A stretch of DNA of 64,000 bases from Corynespora cassiicola (lineage: Eukaryota > Ascomycota > Dothideomycetes > Pleosporales > Corynesporascaceae): assembly GCA_022059125.1 (NCBI GenBank), contig JAEUWY010000005.1, positions 1,860,001 through 1,924,000 of the forward strand, written 5' to 3'. Positions within the stretch are counted from its first letter, which is position 1; every line of letters starts with the position of its first letter. The position numbers and the translations under genes are program-made. Of this stretch, positions 12,411 through 24,444 are shown one piece after another. Below the pieces are notes generated by a model. That model ran no database searches. It was not told where the DNA came from and was given only the letters and a program-made list of their open reading frames with translations.

Positions 12411-12489
12411 ATCTGGCAATACGCCGCTCTCTCATGCGATAGAGCTATCGATAGCGAAGTTATTAAATACGTATGGTACCTGTATCTAG
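12403..12489 (+). other. Out-of-frame remainder of the last ankyrin repeat of the NLR gene
   Basis: In the next reading frame the DNA right after the NLR stop encodes MDKSGNTPLSHAIELSIAKL, a good ankyrin repeat, and ends at TAG 12487-12489. Its distance from the preceding repeat matches the spacing of the in-frame repeats if one base is removed near 12400. It is therefore the original C-terminus, now disconnected. Confidence 0.7.
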
Positions 12490-13287
12490 AGAAAGGTCAT
12501 AAAAGCTAAAAGGCCTAATCAACAGAGTTTACTTCTAGCGACTTCATAGCAATCTTGAGTTTTTGGGTTGAAGGGACCCGATTTGAGTCTTGTTTTGTTT
12601 CCTTTTTTGCCCTATGTTTGGATACAAAGCCCCTCAAGTACTCATTAAAGATCTACGCCTAGTGTGTATCATTATTTCGGTGGAACTTCATAATACTTCG
12701 TAATTACCTCATAGTACATAAATGGGGCGATGTAATGTCACGACGATCATTTTTTATGAGGTCAGTGTCGGAAGGCAGCTTAGTCTTAAACCTACTGTCT
12801 TTCCAGAGTCAATACTTTCATCCTACAATTAGAAGATAACGTAATTAATGCCTAATTTACCGTATACATAGCCGACTTGACTTAAATATTTAGTTTCCCT
12901 AGTTAGAAGTGTTGAACACGATACGGCACTGTGAAGTTTTTTGCTCGGTCAATATCACAAAGGCCGACTTGATCTTGACGTTCATGTCTCGCAAAATTCT
13001 GGGCATATCATACCTAGTATAGACACTTGAATCATCTGGAACAATGCATCAAAGACGCGTAGTAGAGCACGAATACATGTATTATTATGGTAGCCAACTC
13101 TCCTTTTATAATACACGAGATCGCCCGTCCCATATCACATCAACATTAAGATCTCGTAACCGCATTGCATAACCACAAACCCAGTATGCCCATTTTCATG
13201 TTTTATGATGACAGTGGAAAGCCCGAACCCATATGCAGATGCATAACCGCGACCTGTTCAACAGGAGGCACAGTGCTAGACCGACGT
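12490..13287. other. AT-rich intergenic region
   Basis: AT-rich DNA between the convergent NLR and CFEM genes, with many stops in all frames. I see no gene or structured RNA. Confidence 0.5.
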
Positions 13288-13945
13288 CTACAAGGCGAGC
13301 ATGGCAAGGGCAGCAGCGCCGATGACACCGACGGCCTTGGTAGCCTGAGCAGCAGCACCAGTGAACTCGGAGATGGTAGGGGAAGGTGTGGCAGAGCCAG
13401 TAGCGTTTCCGCCGGTGATGGTGGGGAGCACAGAGGCAATGGACGAGGCAATGGACTCGACGGCGGAGGAGGCGGAAGCAACAGCGGAGCTGACAGCGCT
13501 GCTAACATCCTCGGTGGGCTCGGGGGTGGGAGTAGGAGTGGCCGAGGGAGCCTCGCTAGAGGGCTCAGGGGTAGGGGTAGCCGACCCAGGGGCGGAGCTG
13601 GCGTTGGGGTCGGGGAGGGTAACGGGCACGCCGGCACCAGCGCAAATCTCCTCAACGCCAGAGATGACGGTGGCCTGGTCCTCGGCGGAGCAAGCGCCCT
13701 GGACACAAGGCTGGACAGAGGCAATCAAGGTGTCAGCCTGTTCGCAGTGGCAGGCGAAGTCGCTCAAGCTGGAACAGCCATCGTTCTGAAGAGGCTCCAG
13801 GAAGCAAGTGAGCTGTACTCGTGTCAGTTCATGTTGAGGTAATGGAAGAAGGACGTTGACATACAGCGCAAGACGGAAGGTTGTCGAGCTGAGCAGAGGC
13901 AACAGAGGCCAAGGCAATGATGGTGGCGGCGGCAAAGGTCTTCAT
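13288..13945 (-). CDS. CFEM-domain GPI-anchored cell-wall protein
   Basis: Small secreted protein of the eight-cysteine CFEM family, members of which bind haem, help iron uptake or act in host contact. Exons: 13945-13865 and 13812-13288, giving 201 residues. A signal peptide (MKTFAAATIIALASVASAQ) leads to the CFEM domain with its cysteine order: SCALTC, DGC, FACHC, QPC, GAC and EIC. The CFEM aspartate lies in SLSDFACHC. A long Ser/Thr/Pro/Ala region follows, probably O-glycosylated and reaching through the wall, then a GGNATGS stretch and a hydrophobic tail (VGVIGAAALAMLAL), the pattern of a GPI-anchor signal. The intron splits the domain between its first two cysteines. A TATA-like box lies about 135 bases upstream. 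Whether it binds haem or acts as an effector cannot be told from sequence. Confidence 0.92.
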
Positions 13946-16927
13946 GTTGACTGTTGTTTCGGTGGTGCAAAGCCGACAAAAGCGAGTGTGTCCGAGTTGA
14001 TCAAAACTTGCTACAGCGAATTGAGTTGTACAGGGCGACTGTGTTCGTGCTGCCCTGTGACGGGGAGAGGTGCCATCTCTTTATATGCCACTAGGCCTCC
14101 AGAAGCCAGTGGCATACGAGGTGGTCCAGGAGCACCTCCCTTCGGCGTCACATGCAGAGATTTTGCAGGCATCCAAGGCGTCGGAGCCCCTGCCATGCTA
14201 CAAGAGACTCGTTCTCAGCCGCGGTGCTACGGGATTGTTGGAAGAGAGGCTGGTCAAGCTGGGATCCATCCCCGCATGCTCTTCAAATGAAAGAGGCCAT
14301 TGAAGGAGCAATTGCCCCTATGGAGCATGTGTCTGTCCATCCAATGTGGAGCTAAATAGTTGTTTCGGCCAGAAGCGAAGGATATCGGCGATCGATTGGT
14401 TGATAGAGCAATGCCATTGCGCTGGAGAGTTTGGCGGCTGCGACAATTTAGCAAGGGGTGAGGATTGAAAGAGCCAAGGCTGCATCCGCTAGAAGACAGC
14501 CCCGGACGCCACCATGCAGTGCCATTGGCTGGGCATCGATGTGATGGCGCCGATCCGGGAGCGTCGCTGGTTTTGGTTAAAGCCAGAGGCAGAATCTGGG
14601 GAGACTGGAGCCCAAGCGCAACGGATGTCATCAAACCTTCAACGGCAATCCCTCGACTGGTAGTCAAAGTAGGAGGAATAGATGGCGGAAAAAAGAAGGT
14701 GAGTTCTTGACGGTGACAGTGGTCGGGGTTGGCGAAAAATCCACGTAATTCGATGTTACCTTGTGCTCGCCTCGTGCGATCGAGGCTACCCCGCAAATGG
14801 AGACCAACCCTTCTTGGCTATTTTTCCGTTCTATCCCAAACTTGCGCGAGACCTGAACAATCGAGGCGCGGGGGCTGGCTTCGTTCAGGATCTCGCGCAA
14901 GAATCTCAACCATTCAGGATCCGAAAGAAGCTTCTGGCCTGCAGCCACAAACGTTTCGCTCGGTGACTCTAACCCAGCAGAGATCGTTTGCGCTCGGATC
15001 GGCCGGCATCACCTGTCATGGCTCCAGGCATCTGCCAGCTGGTTCCTGCATCGCACTGTACGCGGTCCGGAAGTCGATGGAAGAGAGGTTTTTGCATGTA
15101 GCACCTGGCCGAACAAGGCTGCTGAAGATTCCATACCTCCGAGCATATAGCTGCTGTCTCTCCGGGCCGTGGAAGATGGGCGTCGTGGATTCCGTTATAA
15201 CATTCCAAAAGGATAGCGACCGAGAACTGCCATGACGAACGGGTCGGTTATCCCCAGCAGTTCCTCGGCTGCATGTGCTCATCCTCACAGCCATACCCCG
15301 GTCGCGCATAAATCTGGGGAAATGGGGTATTGGCCAAGCAACAAGTGATCGCCCCGAAGAGACTGCGGAGTAGAAGGGATAGAGAGTTGCGGGAAATGAG
15401 GGACATAGGGAGAGACCATTTGCCTGTAAGCGCCTACAGCTGAAAGCTGCGCGAAGAAAATATTGCGCGGTCCTTGGAGCTGCAACCATAAACTAATGCG
15501 CTCTTCATTCGAGTCCAAATATTGGCGCATCCTTTTCTAACCTAGGGGCGTTGGATACTGGCCAGCCTGGGAAAGAATGTCGGCGCGTATTCTCCGGCAT
15601 GTGCGCCGCTATTTCAAAACAAGGAAGCCCTTGGAGATCGAAATAAACAGAGGGCGAAGACCGACAACCATCATACCATAGGTAAAGGTGTCGTGAGGGG
15701 CGATCCAGTCCTATCGCCGAGTAGTATGATCGGGCCGATGTAACCTGCGGGCAACTTCAACAGGCAAGACGCGGCGGCAGATACATGGCCGAGGCCAAGG
15801 TGGGGTGAGTTGTCTTGTGTGTATCCATCTGCCCTTGCACTTGGGGCTGGAAGAGATTTGAGAACTAGGGCGTCGATTCGAATAGCGGAGAGAATTGTGG
15901 TTGTCAGAGGGGAAGTCTATTCAACATGAGTCAAACGTCTATCCAATTTTGATTGAGGTGTCGAAGGTGATGATTGCCCATGTATTGTGGCGATCCGCCA
16001 TACCTGGCTTTATCAGAGTCACACGCCAATAACGATGAAACCAATCGGGAATACGGAATAACACATCGAAAGTAAAACTAACTTACTGACAACTTCTTTC
16101 TTGAAGGGTAAGCTCGGTATCAATAGTCCATAATAAAAGTCCTTTCTTTCTGCAGATCAAGCTCAGCACTACTATGCCTCTGCTGGGATCAATGGGACGG
16201 TGCTAACACTTTTTTCTCCAAAGCGACCAGCTTGCTGTAGTGAAACGAGGGCCGAGGTGGATCTTTCTAGCAATAGACCCAGCGGTATATTCTATCGATT
16301 TAAATCCAGCTATCTCTTGTAAAAGAAATGAGTTTCTTGCAGCTGATCATTTTTGGCCCTGGGTAGTAATAAGCGGTCGATCATGGACCGGAAAAAACTC
16401 GTGAGATAATCTGAAATGCTCCGTCTGTGATTTGAGAAATGATGATGGCTATCAGGCGTTTATACATGCTAGAGATAACGGATTTTGCAGGAAACAATAA
16501 TGGCTGATAAAGAGCTTTCGCTTTAGCCCATTCTGCGCTCTAAAGAGCGACAGACAGAAAAATCAACTCTACAGAAGTGGCGGGATATAAAAATATGTTA
16601 AGATGAAGGAGAAAGAAGAAGAAAGATACAGAACAGAAGTTAAGGGCAAAGTCTGATGTCGGCATCACGCGCAGATAGCACACAATGCCAAGTGATCCTG
16701 CTGATAAGATAATGCTGTCAAAAAAATCGGCCGGGGATCTTCTACTAACGACAGCCTTAGTCTGGAAAATTTGCCTTGAACCGGCTCCACTTTGCCTAAC
16801 ACGAGTCCCTCACACCCAAGACAGCAACTCTGCTAATTATTTACCTCAAGCAGACAGCCATGATAGTCGAAATACGATCTCAGCTTTATAAACCATCTAT
16901 CTGCAAATTTTTCATCAAATAACACGG
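13946..16927. other. Intergenic region between CFEM gene and tRNA-Arg
   Basis: Nearly 3 kb. The first third holds the CFEM promoter; the rest has overlapping open frames on both strands around 14.2-15.5 kb (the longest 180 codons) that show no domain, signal peptide or consistent splice sites. From about 15.9 to 16.9 kb it is AT-richer and stop-dense. I can support no gene here. Confidence 0.45.
14079..14085 (-). promoter_or_regulatory. TATA-like box of the CFEM gene
   Basis: On the minus strand the sequence reads TATAAAG, about 135 bases before the CFEM start codon, a plausible position for a fungal TATA element with a 60-100 base leader. Confidence 0.45.
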
Positions 16928-16999
16928 GGCGTGCTGGCGCAATGGTAGCGCGTGTGCCTCCTAAGCACAAGGTTGCAGGTTCGAGTCCTGCGTACGTCG
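16928..16999 (+). tRNA. tRNA-Arg (anticodon CCT)
   Basis: A 72-nt cloverleaf without intron. The acceptor arm GGCGTGC pairs with GTACGTC (two G-T pairs), followed by discriminator G. The D arm is GCGC / GCGC around AATGGTA. The anticodon arm TGTGC / GCACA encloses the loop CTCCTAA with anticodon CCT, which reads the codon AGG. The variable loop is AGGTT and the T arm is GCAGG-TTCGAGT-CCTGC. Internal A-box and B-box (GGTTCGAGTCC) promoters are intact, and a T7 run follows five bases downstream. Confidence 0.95.
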
Positions 17000-17003
17000 T
17001 CCC

Positions 17004-17010
17004 TTTTTTT
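17004..17010 (+). terminator. RNA polymerase III terminator of tRNA-Arg
   Basis: A run of seven T residues starts five bases after the discriminator base, the standard Pol III stop; a second T run lies shortly after. Confidence 0.85.
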
Positions 17011-17946
17011 GCCCTTTTTCCATTGCTACGAGACTATTTTTTTTCGTCTCCCTTGATCTGCGCACAGCCAGCTGGGGGCTGGCAGTGGTTTTCGTTCTCG
17101 GTTGGATCCGGATATGATGTGCGCACCCGTTCTCACATGTGCGAATATTAGCTTGGCGCGACAGTGCGCGCAGGAGAGGTGCCGTATACCTATAAATTTT
17201 TAGCAAGCGTTTAAGCGTCGGAGTGGCATACTTCTTCAGTTTCCATTTATTGTGTCCTCCAGGTGACGGGTGGGGGCGTATTTTTTGTACAGAGACAGTT
17301 AGAAGCGGTTGACAACTAAGGAGGCAACCTGTCCAGAAGCTGCGCGGTCTTTCTGAGAAGTATGCAAACAGTATCGAAGTTTCTATTTGGAAACTACTTC
17401 TGCATGAACAACGGAGCCTTTATTCTCTCTTGGTAGCGCTTTTGCATTGTTCCAGTTGAGGGGTAAGTAAGGTGAGTAGCAAGCTCAATCCGGGTGCAAT
17501 GTAAACCAAGGAAGAGCATTGGGCCTTATATAGCCGCAATAAGTGAGCACATACCACGCGCTTTTAACGCTGCTGGAATTCTACAGTTTTTCTTTTCGAA
17601 ATTCTGTGCTACGTCCAGCTTAATTGGCCAACAGTAGATATGAAGAATTGTTCAAGAAACATGCCTCTGTATTCAGAAGCATCGCCATTGACGTACGCCT
17701 GATTTCTGTACCAAGTACATTCAAGTTAAGCGTCTTACTTCAACCAACCTACAAAACAACTCACAGCCATTTTCTCACAAGCAGCCTCCGACACGACTCA
17801 CCCATCGGGGCATACGAAGTATTGTCGATCATTTCTAAAACTGGATAGGGCCGAAAAGGCGCCACTTACTACTACCACTATTTAAGGCGGCCAACTCAGC
17901 ATGATGACCACCGTCATCGAAGCTGGAGCTCTCATTTCATCTCACG
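17011..17946. other. Promoter-side intergenic region of the esterase gene
   Basis: About 0.94 kb between the tRNA and the esterase. I see no gene. A TATTTAAG element at 17879-17886 lies about 65 bases before the esterase ATG and could serve as its TATA box, although that would leave a short leader. Confidence 0.45.
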
Positions 17947-19623
17947 ATGATGTTCGCTCTGTTATACACATGCATACTTTCCCTTATCTTAGCTGTAACA
18001 GCTAGCGAAGACACATCCGCTCAGCTGGTGTGCAGCGATTCCTCATTCAGACTCTCCAATGTCCCAGGAGCTACGGTGCTGTCCATAACGACCGAAGAGA
18101 AAAAAAATGTCAACACTTCAGCACTTCCGCCACTGATGCCTGGCGCAAATGGCATCTCCTTCTGTGGCGTGAAGGTATACGTCACCCACCCTGGCACCAA
18201 CGACAAGGTGCTAATCGAAACATGGCTTCCGCTCACACAAGAGGCTTGGAACGGGCGATTTCAAGGAGTGGGCGGCGGAGGATTTGCAACTGGACTGTTC
18301 GAATTTGGACTTGGGCCAGCTGTCCAAGCCGGATATGCCGCGTCGTCGACCGATGGGGGCCACCCAGTGGATTTCATAGACGCCACCTGGTTGCTCAATG
18401 AGGACAAGAGCATCAATTATGGCCTACTGAACAACTTCATTGCAAGGAGTGTGGCAGATATGGTATTGGTTGGGAAAATCCTGGCCGAACAGTTCTACGG
18501 GAAGAAGCCGCATCATTCTTATTTTTCAGGTTGTTCCCAGGGAGGAAGGCAGGGATACGCTTTGGCTCAACGATACCCTGGCCTGGTTGACGGGATTTTG
18601 GCAAGCGCACCAGCACTCAAGTTCCCAGGAGTCGTGATGGCTGCCCTCTGGCCCCATGTCGCTATGAGGGAATCCGGTGTCTTGGTCAGCAATTGCGAAT
18701 TCGAATGGTTTGATAAAAAGGTCACGGAAGCGTGCGATATCCTGGATGGAGTTATTGATGGAGTTATAGGAGATCCGGACGCTTGTGACTTTGACCTGTT
18801 GGCTCTTGTTGGAGAAAGCTTAGAGTGCTCTGGACACGCTATTGAGGTCACACTGCCCATGGCCGAAATGGTGCAAAAGGTTAGGTCTGGCCCAAAAACA
18901 CCTTTCGGTACTGTTATATGGCCCGGTTTGGCATACGGAACACCAATGAACTCGCTTGTAAACGTCAGTATTGATGCAACTGGAATACGGACAATGCAAC
19001 CTCAGACCTTCCTCGACAACTGGGTCAAAGTCTCCCTACTTAAAGACTTGTCGTTCAACACTTCGGCCTTGACATATACCGAATATCTAGCACTCTGGAC
19101 GCAAGCTGAACAAGAATACGGCTGGATTGCTAATTGCGACAGCCCTGATCTTTCGGTCTTCTATGAGAAAGGCGGGAAACTCCTCAGCTGGCACGGCACT
19201 AGTGATTCTAGCATTCCGTACCAAACAACCACGGCCTACTACGATCGTGTGAAGGCCTTGACAGGAGGTGTCGTGGCCGTTGATGAGTTTTACAGACTCT
19301 TCCTGGCACCAGGTGTGGAGCATTGTGGGTTGGGCGCTGGTGCAGCACCGGCAAATGCTCTAGAGCAGTTGGTGAAATGGGTAGAAGAAAGCGAAGCACC
19401 GGAGACACTTGAAGCTGATAAAATCGAAGAAAAAGGACAGATCGTGAAGAAGAACCTATGCAGATATCCGAAAAGACTGAAATACTTGGGCCTGGGCGAT
19501 GCAAAGCAAGCGAATAGCTGGGGATGCGAGGAGATTGATGGGTACGAGGATACGAATAACGAGGGCTATTTAGGGTCGTTCAAAGACAAATTGAAGCAGG
19601 CCACATTCGGCATGGGCTTTTAA
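17947..19623 (+). CDS. Secreted tannase / feruloyl esterase family protein
   Basis: Predicted extracellular serine esterase that would release hydroxycinnamic or gallic acids from plant cell-wall esters or tannins. It is a single exon of 558 residues with a signal peptide (MMFALLYTCILSLILAVTAS). The tannase-family hallmarks are present: nucleophile GCSQGGRQGY, catalytic Asp in SWHGTSDSSIPY and catalytic His in VEHCGLG. The cysteines beside the Ser and the His form the family's CS-D-HC disulphide motif. A calcium-type loop (DILDGVIDGVIGDPDAC) sits in the lid. Length and order match fungal feruloyl esterase B and tannase. A second ATG directly follows the first and could be used instead. Substrate choice between ferulate, gallate and other esters cannot be read from sequence. 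Confidence 0.93.
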   Translation: MMFALLYTCILSLILAVTASEDTSAQLVCSDSSFRLSNVPGATVLSITTEEKKNVNTSALPPLMPGANGISFCGVKVYVTHPGTNDKVLIETWLPLTQEAWNGRFQGVGGGGFATGLFEFGLGPAVQAGYAASSTDGGHPVDFIDATWLLNEDKSINYGLLNNFIARSVADMVLVGKILAEQFYGKKPHHSYFSGCSQGGRQGYALAQRYPGLVDGILASAPALKFPGVVMAALWPHVAMRESGVLVSNCEFEWFDKKVTEACDILDGVIDGVIGDPDACDFDLLALVGESLECSGHAIEVTLPMAEMVQKVRSGPKTPFGTVIWPGLAYGTPMNSLVNVSIDATGIRTMQPQTFLDNWVKVSLLKDLSFNTSALTYTEYLALWTQAEQEYGWIANCDSPDLSVFYEKGGKLLSWHGTSDSSIPYQTTTAYYDRVKALTGGVVAVDEFYRLFLAPGVEHCGLGAGAAPANALEQLVKWVEESEAPETLEADKIEEKGQIVKKNLCRYPKRLKYLGLGDAKQANSWGCEEIDGYEDTNNEGYLGSFKDKLKQATFGMGF

Positions 19624-22150
19624 GTAGCTCATCACATGGTTGACAATCATCCAAATCCAAATTGTATAAAGCGCAGGGTTAGCGCATGTTTTACACGAGT
19701 GAATTAAATTTTTTTTCTTTGTTAGAGCATACATGTTTTACTTTCAGTGGTTTGTATGTTAAATGGATATACCCAAAAAAATTTCAAACATGATGGAAGT
19801 ATTTGTTGTACATATTCATAACCTTGATTTTCGATATAGTCTTCCAATGTCAACGCCGACCATCCACCCATCAGGTGGGATATGACCTAATGCATGATGT
19901 TGTATCGCCTCGTCTGAAGCACAAACACCTGTTTCGTAGGCATACTTATAGCAAGCTGATGCTGTAGTGGACTTATGAACCATACTACCCACGATATTCT
20001 CACAAGGTGGTGACAAAAACATCAAATCCGGGATTTATGTTGATACATAGAACAAGGATGACCATAAGCATTACTGCTGTGAAAATGGATGATGACTAGT
20101 GCAAGTAGACAATAACTAGACATTCATTACGTTGCTGTTTCCTTATATGAAGCAACCAAACCGGGATTCTTCTGCGTGCTAACATCCGTCTAAGCCTATA
20201 GCCCCTGAAAAGCAATGTGCCAAGGAGTTGTCTCGGTCAAAAGGTTTTCTGGCTTTCCTCACTTTACATAGACAGATGAACGAAAGTCAATGTAACTCGT
20301 CAAACATTTACTACGCTATAAAGAGCACTATAAATTCCATTTGCAGTGATATAGAAACTTCAGAAACACATAGTTGATTGATTTATAGCTTGTGACTGGA
20401 GTATCAGGCGCAGAGGAAACAAAATTGCGCTATCCTATCTGACTGCAAGGTCGCTAAGAATATCAAGTAAGTCGATGGAAGGCAATAATTAAGCTGCATC
20501 ATTGCCCTTTAGGCGAATATTCATGAGTATGTGGTCATTACAGTGAGCGGGGTTGCAGCTGATGCAGAAAGTTTCTTATGGTAAGCCGTTAAGCCACGTT
20601 TTTCTATGCATGTTGATCTGATATCGATGTTCTGTTTATTTTTTTCTGTTACAGGACTATCGAAGACGAATCTTGATAAAGAAGTTGAATTGTAACATCC
20701 TGGAACGAGTGCTACAATCCGAAGAGATTTAGGTAGATGATAATCTCCGTACGCCCTTTGCTCCTGAAGAGCAAACAGCAAAAGCTTCAATATTTCTAAG
20801 ACCCTAAGCCCTCGACTTCTTAGTTCACGGCATATTTCAAGTAAGCTAGGCCCTGAGCCCTACTGATAATCTGTAGAGAAGGACATTGCAATCTAAGTAG
20901 AGAGCTTCCTAACATTGAGCAAATTTCCATAAACTCCGTCACTGACCCTATCACATGATCGTACCATTCGATTTGCTCGCTATCATGTATCAAGATCCCC
21001 GCTACTACAGGGGCATCCAAAAAGCAAAGACCAAGCATGGCTCACACTCGACACGGCGATAGGTAAAACGTCCGAACTTCCAACGTTGCAGCTCCAAAAA
21101 AACCCCCGAGATGTTCGTCCGCCTGTCACCAGATTCGCTTCTCGGACATGATGCTGCCACTCCGCATATCTCCATGGCTCGATGCTCATGATGATGCGTG
21201 ACCAAATCGAGACGTTTGTCATCGAGCCTAGACGGACGACGCTGGTTGAGTAATCGCGGCAGCCGGCGCTTCCGCGGACCTATTCCACGGGCACGCCCTA
21301 CCGAAAGACATGTGTTTGTAACAAGGGTCGTGGTGCGATGTGCTGATTATACATCTGCAAACCCCATCGGAGCGCGACTCCTTCCATGATTATAAATGAG
21401 GCGTTTGGGTGATGCTGGGGAGGGGTAGCGAAAGTGGCGAGGGCTGTTGGGCGACTTGGCAGGTAGGCGGGTTCTACGATATGGAGATTGTGGAGTGTAA
21501 TTTTCGGAGTGGAGCGACATTCTGGAGAGCTATCTATCTAGATGATTTTGGGCTAGTGGAACACTTGGGATCTATTCATGGAAGCTGAATTTGGAGACCT
21601 GATCTGTGGATGATGGGATAGTTGCCTTGGTTCCTTGTCCTCAAAGAGCCATCAGAAATGATAGACACATCTAGTCAGATGAAACGTCCTTCTACCAATC
21701 ATAGTCTGGATATCTTGATTTTCATACCGTTTGATCATGTTAATCTGCAAATTATTGTAGGCAACGAGTGCCAGCGGTTTCTTAAGCTTCACTAAAGTAT
21801 CACATCAAGAGTTACATCGACATACACCAGATACGAGATTGGAGTTGCGATGAATTTCTTAGAAAAACGTACTGAATTCTACCTGCTAAGCGTACGAATG
21901 AGTTCCTTGTATGTTGATAGATGGGAGCTCTGCTCAGCGGGATGTTTTGCCCATGAAGAGAGCAGGATGTCGTATCGTGAACTTTGGCACAAAACCAACT
22001 TGCTTAGCCATCTAGAACCTGCTCTTAGAGTAGCTCTTGCGATGTGGTCTGATGCTAAATGTGTACCAAGGATGCCATTCAAGTTGAAAGAGTACCAACA
22101 AAGCAACTCATGTAGTGTCACACCAATCCAACACTGGCCGTAGTCGACAG
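19624..22150. other. Gene-poor AT-rich intergenic region
   Basis: About 2.5 kb. Only short frames occur. A 69-codon minus frame at 19816-20025 has four cysteines, but no signal peptide joins it by a clear splice; an 89-codon frame at 20521-20790 shows no motif. I support no gene here. Confidence 0.4.
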
Positions 22151-23607
22151 ATACACCACCTACGAATACACTTCCGAAACGAGGCAAACAGCCTTGAGTA
22201 ACCCCAACAAGGCAAGAAATAACACACACACACAGAGACCTCGTCCTCCCCCGCACGTAGTCCGCAACTTATGCCACAACCGCACATGCGAAACGCTCCC
22301 CCGCTTCGAGGGAGCATTTAGGCACCGGTTTCTCACGCCGGTGTAGCCTTCTCGAAGGCTCCCCCCGTGTCCACTCACTCACGCACGACACTGGTCCTTG
22401 TATCCCCATGCGCCCCATCTCGGCGAGGTGTGCGATGCAAATGCAAATGCAGACGCGTACGTCTGTCGCCCCACAGAGCAGCCAGAAACACTCCAGCTGG
22501 TGCTACAACCCTCCAATCCCAAGCCAGGCGGCCTCATCGTCTCGCAACATGCTGAAACCTCCTACCCTCTTCGCAGCAACCTCGTCGCCACAAACAGGGC
22601 GGAGCAAAAAAAAGAGGCCGCAAGCAACTCGAGGCCGAGCACGCGAGCAAACCGCAAATAGAGCCACAATATGGCATAGCACAGCACGAGGCCACCCGCC
22701 CAGCCTCATCCGCAGTCACACATGCGCGTCGGGGACGACGTCATACATGGGCGGCCTCAGGACCCAGCGAGGGACGAAAGCGTGCAGAAAGGGCCAAAAA
22801 GCAAATCCGCACACAATCGAAAAATACACAGGCATACAGGACGAAAACTTTCCGGTCACTAGACCATGCACGGGGGATTTCTGGCTCCGACTCGAGTTCG
22901 AGAGAGAGAGGGAACCAAAAAAAAAGGGCTGGCTGTAGCACATACGCGGCATCCCACCTGATTCCATGTGACTCACAGTACCATCATCCCACACACCGGC
23001 GCCCTCCGCCCTTTTTCTTCTTTTCTTTTCTTGCTCATTCCAAATGCCCAGGCGCGCGCAGAGGGAAATATGCGAACCCGCCGTAGACGCAGGTAACAGC
23101 CCAGCTACTCCGGGAGCTCCCAAGCTGAACGCGCAAGCGGTGTGGGAAAAGACGGCTCTCCAGCTATGCGACGCAGGACCGGACAGGCATGCTGCGTCGG
23201 AGCATTTATTGTCCCGTCGGTCGGCAGTAAGAAAGCAGTAATGGTAGGTAGCGTAGCAGTAGCATTAGCAGTAGCAGCAGCAGCAGCAGCAACACGGCAC
23301 ACCAGCAGAAGGAAGAGGAGCAGCAGCAGCAGCAGAGCCCCCTCCTCTCAATAGCCTTCCTTCCCGAGTTCCCCCTCTCTCCCCATCCTTGATCTACGCC
23401 CATCCATCCCTCTTTGGCCGCAGAAATGCGAAGAGTGCGCCCGTTCCAGAACACCCTGCCCTGCCATGCCCTACCCTACCTACCCTTTCCCTGCCTTGCA
23501 CATCGCATCGGGCAAATGAGCGGGCGCCGCACGCACGATGCAAAACCTCAACGCAGGCCACCATGTGCCCAGGCAAAGTTGCAAAGCAGCAGGACAGGGC
23601 GGGAAAG

Positions 23608-23635
23608 GCCAGGGCAGGCCAGGGCAGGGCAGGGC
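23608..23635. repeat. AGGGC-type minisatellite
   Basis: Tandem GGCC-AGGGC units running through a G-rich stretch, with imperfect copies on the left side. Confidence 0.8.
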
Positions 23636-24416
23636 AAAGCAGAGTGGAGACGGGGAGGCAGAGCAGCAGGGCAAGCGAATGGGGGCGGAGACAAGTTGCC
23701 ATGGGCGATCCCCGCCTGGCCTGGCCCGCCCAACAAACACTGCGCCGCAGGCGGGCAGTGGGCGGGCGTCTACTATGCCGTGGGCCGCTTTGCTATTGCG
23801 TGAAGACTTTCGATGTACACATCAACCTACCTAGGCAAATTAAATAACTTATGCGTTGGGCGGGCGGGCGAGTCATGTGCCGTTGGGGCCAAAACCTTCG
23901 CACAGCCCCGGGAGGAAGACAGGAGGAACAAGCAAAAAAACGGGAAAAAGCCACCAGAGAGGACGATTAAACGGCCCAGCGTATCATTGGGAATCTTTTG
24001 CGAGGCGACCTGTGGCGTGTGCGGGCGGCGGGACGTTTGGAATTGCGGGCCCCTCTCAGCCCATGTGGTTAGAAAGGTTGGGGGCTCGGAGATAGGGAGC
24101 CGCACGCACGCGGTATTGTTAGGTTAGGTAGCTTGGTAGGGGCCTCCAGGTCGGCTTCCAAGAAGAGCAATGTACGGTGCGAGTTAGTCCTTTCGTTTTG
24201 TCGGCCAGAGGTGGTATCGCGCCCACGCAAGCGAAGTGGGCTGAAGGATCGTGATCCCAGAGGTCTAGCGAAGCTCGAGGGGACGAGGCGAAAACAGCGA
24301 GGGAGGGGGCGGGCGTCTGGAATCGTATACCATTCCGCACCCGCCGTAGGCTTCCACGGCGCCATGTGGAGAAAATCTCGCGAACGCGGCGTCCGTGTCG
24401 CACTGGCCGGCCGGCC

Positions 24417-24444
24417 GGCTGGCTGGCTGGCTGGCTGGCTGGCT
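24417..24444. repeat. (GGCT)7 microsatellite
   Basis: Seven perfect GGCT units preceded by a GGCC run starting near 24405. Confidence 0.95.

Noticed and set aside
14254..15530. Overlapping frames of 140-180 codons on both strands
   Set aside because: No recognisable domain and no splice pattern that links them.
19816..20025. Possible small cysteine-containing secreted protein on the minus strand
   Set aside because: An upstream hydrophobic stretch exists, but no donor and acceptor pair joins it in frame, and the cysteine pattern matches no family I know.
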